Shown here in pieces: positions 61,135 through 64,000 of a DNA stretch of 64,000 nucleotides. This stretch comes from Oxalobacteraceae bacterium (GTDB lineage: Bacteria > Pseudomonadota > Gammaproteobacteria > Burkholderiales > Burkholderiaceae_D), in NCBI GenBank assembly GCA_013284265.1, contig JABTBR010000042.1, forward strand, positions 1 through 64,000. Direction: 5' to 3'. Position 1 is the first letter of the stretch. Every line of letters starts with the position of its first letter. Made by a program: the position numbers and the translations under genes. The notes under the pieces were generated by a model that was not told the origin of the DNA, ran no database searches, and saw nothing but the letters and a program-made list of their open reading frames with translations.

Positions 61135-62004
61135 TTAGGGCATCAGCGTCTGGATAAACCCGGAAATCTGGCTGCCGTACAGTATAGCGATCAGACCGGC
61201 GCCGGCCAGATAGGGGCCGAAGGGAATCGGCACGTTGCGGCCGTGGCGCGCGAACACGATCAGGCAAATGCCGACCACCGCACCGACCACCGAGGACAGC
61301 AGGATGATGGCCGGCAGCATCGCCCAACCCATCCAGGCGCCCAGCGCGGCCAGCAGCTTGAAGTCACCATAGCCCATTCCCTCCTTGCCTGTCACCAGCT
61401 TGAACAGCCAGTAGATCAGCCACAGCACCATATAGCCGGCCGCCGCGCCGATCACGGCATCGTGCAGGGGCACGAAGGTAGCGTTCAGATTGAGCAGCAG
61501 ACCGGCCCACAGCAGCGGCAAGGTCAGGTCGTCCGGCAGTTGCTGGGTATCGAAGTCGATGAAGGTCATCGCGATCAGCGAATACAGGAAGAACAGGCTG
61601 GACAGGCCGGCCACGCCGCTGCCCAGTTTCCAGATCATCAGCACCGACAGCAGGCCGGTCAGCAATTCGATGGCGGGGTAGCGCGCCGAGATCGGCGCCT
61701 TGCACTTGCGGCATTTGCCGCGCAGCACCAGATAGCTCAGCACCGGCACGTTCTCGATGGCGGTGATCTGGTGGCCGCAGTGCGGGCAGGCCGAGCGCGG
61801 CACCATCAGGTTGAACACATCCTGGTGCGGCAATTCCTTTTCCGTTTCGGTCGCGATGAAGTTATCGATCTCGCGCTGCATCATCTTCGGAATGCGGTAG
61901 ATCACCACATTCAGGAAACTGCCGAAGATCAGGCCGAACATGCCCGCGATCAGGCTGACAATCAGGTCGCCCGGCGCGGCGAAAAGCAAAGGGTTGTCCA
62001 GCAT
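61135..62004 (-). CDS. pilD: Type IV prepilin peptidase/N-methyltransferase
   Basis: Polytopic inner-membrane aspartic protease of 289 aa that cleaves and N-methylates type IV prepilins. The zinc-binding CPHCGHQ...CRKCKAP pair (about 74-105) lies in the cytoplasmic loop. The two catalytic aspartates are in FIDFDTQQLPD (about 149-159) and GMGYGDFKLL (about 210-219). It follows pilC in a pilB-pilC-pilD order. Confidence 0.95.
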   Translation of the reverse strand: MLDNPLLFAAPGDLIVSLIAGMFGLIFGSFLNVVIYRIPKMMQREIDNFIATETEKELPHQDVFNLMVPRSACPHCGHQITAIENVPVLSYLVLRGKCRKCKAPISARYPAIELLTGLLSVLMIWKLGSGVAGLSSLFFLYSLIAMTFIDFDTQQLPDDLTLPLLWAGLLLNLNATFVPLHDAVIGAAAGYMVLWLIYWLFKLVTGKEGMGYGDFKLLAALGAWMGWAMLPAIILLSSVVGAVVGICLIVFARHGRNVPIPFGPYLAGAGLIAILYGSQISGFIQTLMP

Positions 62005-62111
62005 CGTGATCGGTTCCGTTCTGTGTGCGTAGCAATATTGAGGCGGACGGGCGGCGGCCTGTCGGCCGCCCGCCCTGCATCAGTCTGAGAAGAGGGGTTT
62101 TGCCGCGGTGC

Positions 62112-63335
62112 TTACACCACCGAACCCAGTTTAAAGATCGGCAGATACATCGCCACCACCAGGCCGCCGATCAGCACGCCCAGGATGACCATGATGGCCG
62201 GTTCCATCAGGCTCGACAGCGAAGCCACCGCCTCGTCGACTTCTTCCTCGTAGAAGTCGGCGACCTTGCCCAGCATGGCGTCGAGCGAGCCCGATTCTTC
62301 GCCGATGGCGACCATCTGCGTGACCATGTTGGGGAATACGTCGGCGTTCTGCATCGCCACCGTCAGGCTGGTACCGGTGCTGACCTCGTTCTGGATGCGC
62401 CTGGTCGCTTCCAGGTAGACCGCGTTGCCGGCCGCGCCGCCCACCGAGTCGAGCGACTCGACCAGCGGCACACCGGCGGCGAACATGGTGGCCAGCGTGC
62501 GGGTCCAGCGCGCGATGGTGGCCTTGCGGATCACGTTGCCAAACACCGGCAAGCGCAGCATGATGATATCCATCGTGCGCTGCAGCTTGGCCGAGCGCTG
62601 CCAGGCCTGGAAGAAGAAGTACAGACTGCCGAACAGGGTGCCGAAGATCAGGTACCAGTAGGTGACGAAGATTTCCGACACCGCCATCACGAACAGGGTA
62701 GGGGCCGGCAGATTGGCGCCGAAGCTGGCGAACACCTCTTTAAACGCCGGCACCACCCAGATCATGATCACGGCCGTCACGACGAAGGCGATCGCCAGAA
62801 TCGACACCGGATACATCAGCGCCGACTTGATCTTGGCCTTCATGGCCAGGGTCTTTTCCTTGTAGATCGCCAGCCGCGTCAGCAGGTCTTCCAGGATACC
62901 GGCCTGTTCGCCGGCACCCACCAGATTGCAGAACAGCGGATCGAAGTACAGCGGGAACTTGCGGAAGGCCTGGTTCAGGCTGGTCCCGGTTTCGATATCG
63001 GCGCGCAAGTCCATCACCAGCTTCGACACCGAAGGATTGGCGTGGCCCTTGCCGACGATGTCGAACGATTGCAGCAGCGGTACGCCGGCCTTCATCATCG
63101 TGGCCAGCTGGCGCGTAAACAGGGAGATATCCTTGTCGGTGATCTTCTTGCCGCTGCGGTAGACTTTCTTCTTGACCTTGGTGACCATGATGCCCTGGCG
63201 CCGCAGGGTCACGTTGACCACCGCCTCGCCGCCGGCGCGCAGCTCGCCGCGTACGGTCTTGCCGCTCTTGTCTTTTCCTTCCCAGGCAAAGATCGATTCC
63301 TTGACCTGGTTGCCCGCGTTGCTCGATGTGGCCAT
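62112..63335 (-). CDS. pilC: Type IV pilus inner-membrane platform protein PilC
   Basis: Inner-membrane protein of 407 aa (GspF family) that couples the PilB motor to the growing pilus. It contains two GspF domains (about 73-195 and 275-397) with membrane segments near 174-195, 222-243 and 378-400. FTRQLATMMKAGVPLLQSFDIVGKG opens the first repeat, RWTRTLATMFAAGVPLVESLDSVGG the second. It lies 10 bases after pilB. Confidence 0.95.
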   Translation of the reverse strand: MATSSNAGNQVKESIFAWEGKDKSGKTVRGELRAGGEAVVNVTLRRQGIMVTKVKKKVYRSGKKITDKDISLFTRQLATMMKAGVPLLQSFDIVGKGHANPSVSKLVMDLRADIETGTSLNQAFRKFPLYFDPLFCNLVGAGEQAGILEDLLTRLAIYKEKTLAMKAKIKSALMYPVSILAIAFVVTAVIMIWVVPAFKEVFASFGANLPAPTLFVMAVSEIFVTYWYLIFGTLFGSLYFFFQAWQRSAKLQRTMDIIMLRLPVFGNVIRKATIARWTRTLATMFAAGVPLVESLDSVGGAAGNAVYLEATRRIQNEVSTGTSLTVAMQNADVFPNMVTQMVAIGEESGSLDAMLGKVADFYEEEVDEAVASLSSLMEPAIMVILGVLIGGLVVAMYLPIFKLGSVV

Positions 63336-63345
63336 GATACGTTTC

Positions 63346-64000
63346 CTATTCGTTGGTGCAGCCGAGGACTTCTTCCAGGCTGGTCAGACCGTTCTTAACC
63401 TTGACCAGTCCGGACTGGCGCAGCGATTTGACGCCCTCGCTTTCGGACTGGGCCGCGATCTGCATCGCGTTGCCATTGGCCAGGATGATCCCTTCGATCG
63501 CCGGCGTGATCGGCATGATCTGGTAAATACCGACGCGGCCTTTATAGCCGCCGCCGTTGCAGCGTTCGCAGCCGACCGGGCCGTAAGGCTTCCAGCTGCC
63601 GTCGAGTTCGTTTTCCTTGAAGCCCGCTTTGAGCAGCAGTTCGTCGGAAATCTCCACCGGTTTCTTGCAGGTGCACAGGCGCCGCGCCAGTCGCTGGGCC
63701 GTGATCAGGATCACGGAGGAGGCGATATTGAAGGGCGCCACGCCCATATTCATCAGACGCGTCAAGGTCGACGGCGCATCGTTGGTGTGCAGCGTGGAAA
63801 ACACCATGTGGCCGGTCTGGGCCGCCTTGATGGCGATGTCGGCCGTTTCCAGGTCGCGGATCTCGCCGACCATGATGATGTCCGGGTCCTGGCGCAGGAA
63901 GGACTTCAGCGCCACCGGGAAGGTCAGGCCGGCCTTGTCGTTGACGTTGACCTGGTTCACCCCCGGCAGATTGATCTCGGCCGGGTCTTCGGCGGTGGAG
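63346..64000 (-). CDS. pilB: Type IV pilus assembly ATPase PilB (3' part)
   Basis: C-terminal 217 or so residues of the pilus extension ATPase; the gene runs past the right edge without a stop or start. Visible are the Walker B region LLRQDPDIIMVGEIRDLETADIA, the His box FSTLHTNDAPSTLTRL, and the zinc site CTCKK...CERCNGGGYKGRVGIYQ. The 5' part with Walker A is outside the window. It forms an operon with pilC and pilD. Confidence 0.95.
   Translation of the reverse strand, partial: STAEDPAEINLPGVNQVNVNDKAGLTFPVALKSFLRQDPDIIMVGEIRDLETADIAIKAAQTGHMVFSTLHTNDAPSTLTRLMNMGVAPFNIASSVILITAQRLARRLCTCKKPVEISDELLLKAGFKENELDGSWKPYGPVGCERCNGGGYKGRVGIYQIMPITPAIEGIILANGNAMQIAAQSESEGVKSLRQSGLVKVKNGLTSLEEVLGCTNE

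Overview
The window reads as a chromosomal segment of a GC-rich betaproteobacterium of the Oxalobacteraceae type (Massilia, Duganella or Janthinobacterium-like). The grounds are the complete dcw cell-division cluster running into lpxC and secA, the ftsY-ftsE-ftsX-rpoH block, the class A RNase P RNA, the pilBCD/coaE/zapD/yacG block, and strong G/C preference at third codon positions. No tRNA, rRNA, CRISPR array, insertion sequence or prophage gene was recognised. The genus is inferred from gene content, not from a marker search.

Layout. 0-6.1 kb: HDOD protein, GlxA-type regulator next to an exported DJ-1/PfpI protein, a signal peptidase I, a P450 plus small monooxygenase pair, and a small exported protein. 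6.2-10.2 kb (minus): ftsY-ftsE-ftsX and rpoH, the last with a CIRCE operator over its promoter. 10.4-15.4 kb: a MerR/B12 photoreceptor-type regulator divergent from an FAD oxidoreductase, a DUF1365 protein, a cyclopropane-fatty-acid-synthase-like methyltransferase and a SnoaL-like protein. 16-26 kb: general porin, small exported protein, ThDP enzyme, rnpB, glpK, PAS-AraC regulator, M9 collagenase and a 0.7 kb non-coding stretch.

25.8-43.3 kb is one compact dcw operon: mraZ, rsmH, ftsL, ftsI, murE, murF, mraY, murD, ftsW, murG, murC, ddlB, ftsQ, ftsA, ftsZ. Most junctions overlap by 1-14 bases. It has a promoter with phased MraZ boxes at the front, and a second promoter with a hairpin leader before ftsZ. 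It makes lipid II from UDP-MurNAc and builds the divisome that uses it. lpxC follows 4.4 kb later, after a small set of unrelated genes (peroxiredoxin, FMN reductase, unknown small protein, MmyB-type regulator, PEP-CTERM protein, DMT transporter). Next come dciA-like, secA, a three-gene porin/binding-protein/histidine-kinase unit, argJ, a DUF815 ATPase, a NUDIX hydrolase, yacG, zapD, coaE, pilD, pilC and the 3' part of pilB, which runs off the right edge.

The most notable non-coding structure is a nested inverted repeat of about 66 bp. A copy lies in each of the four convergent intergenic gaps longer than 100 bp (near 17.9, 48.7, 52.5 and 59.3 kb) and nowhere else I could see, which fits a bidirectional terminator family. 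Other points of interest are the B12-photoreceptor lipid cluster, a P450 lacking two hallmark segments, a low-GC3 patch inside rsmH, two genes whose start codon falls at the predicted transcription start, and the orphan porin/binding-protein/kinase unit.
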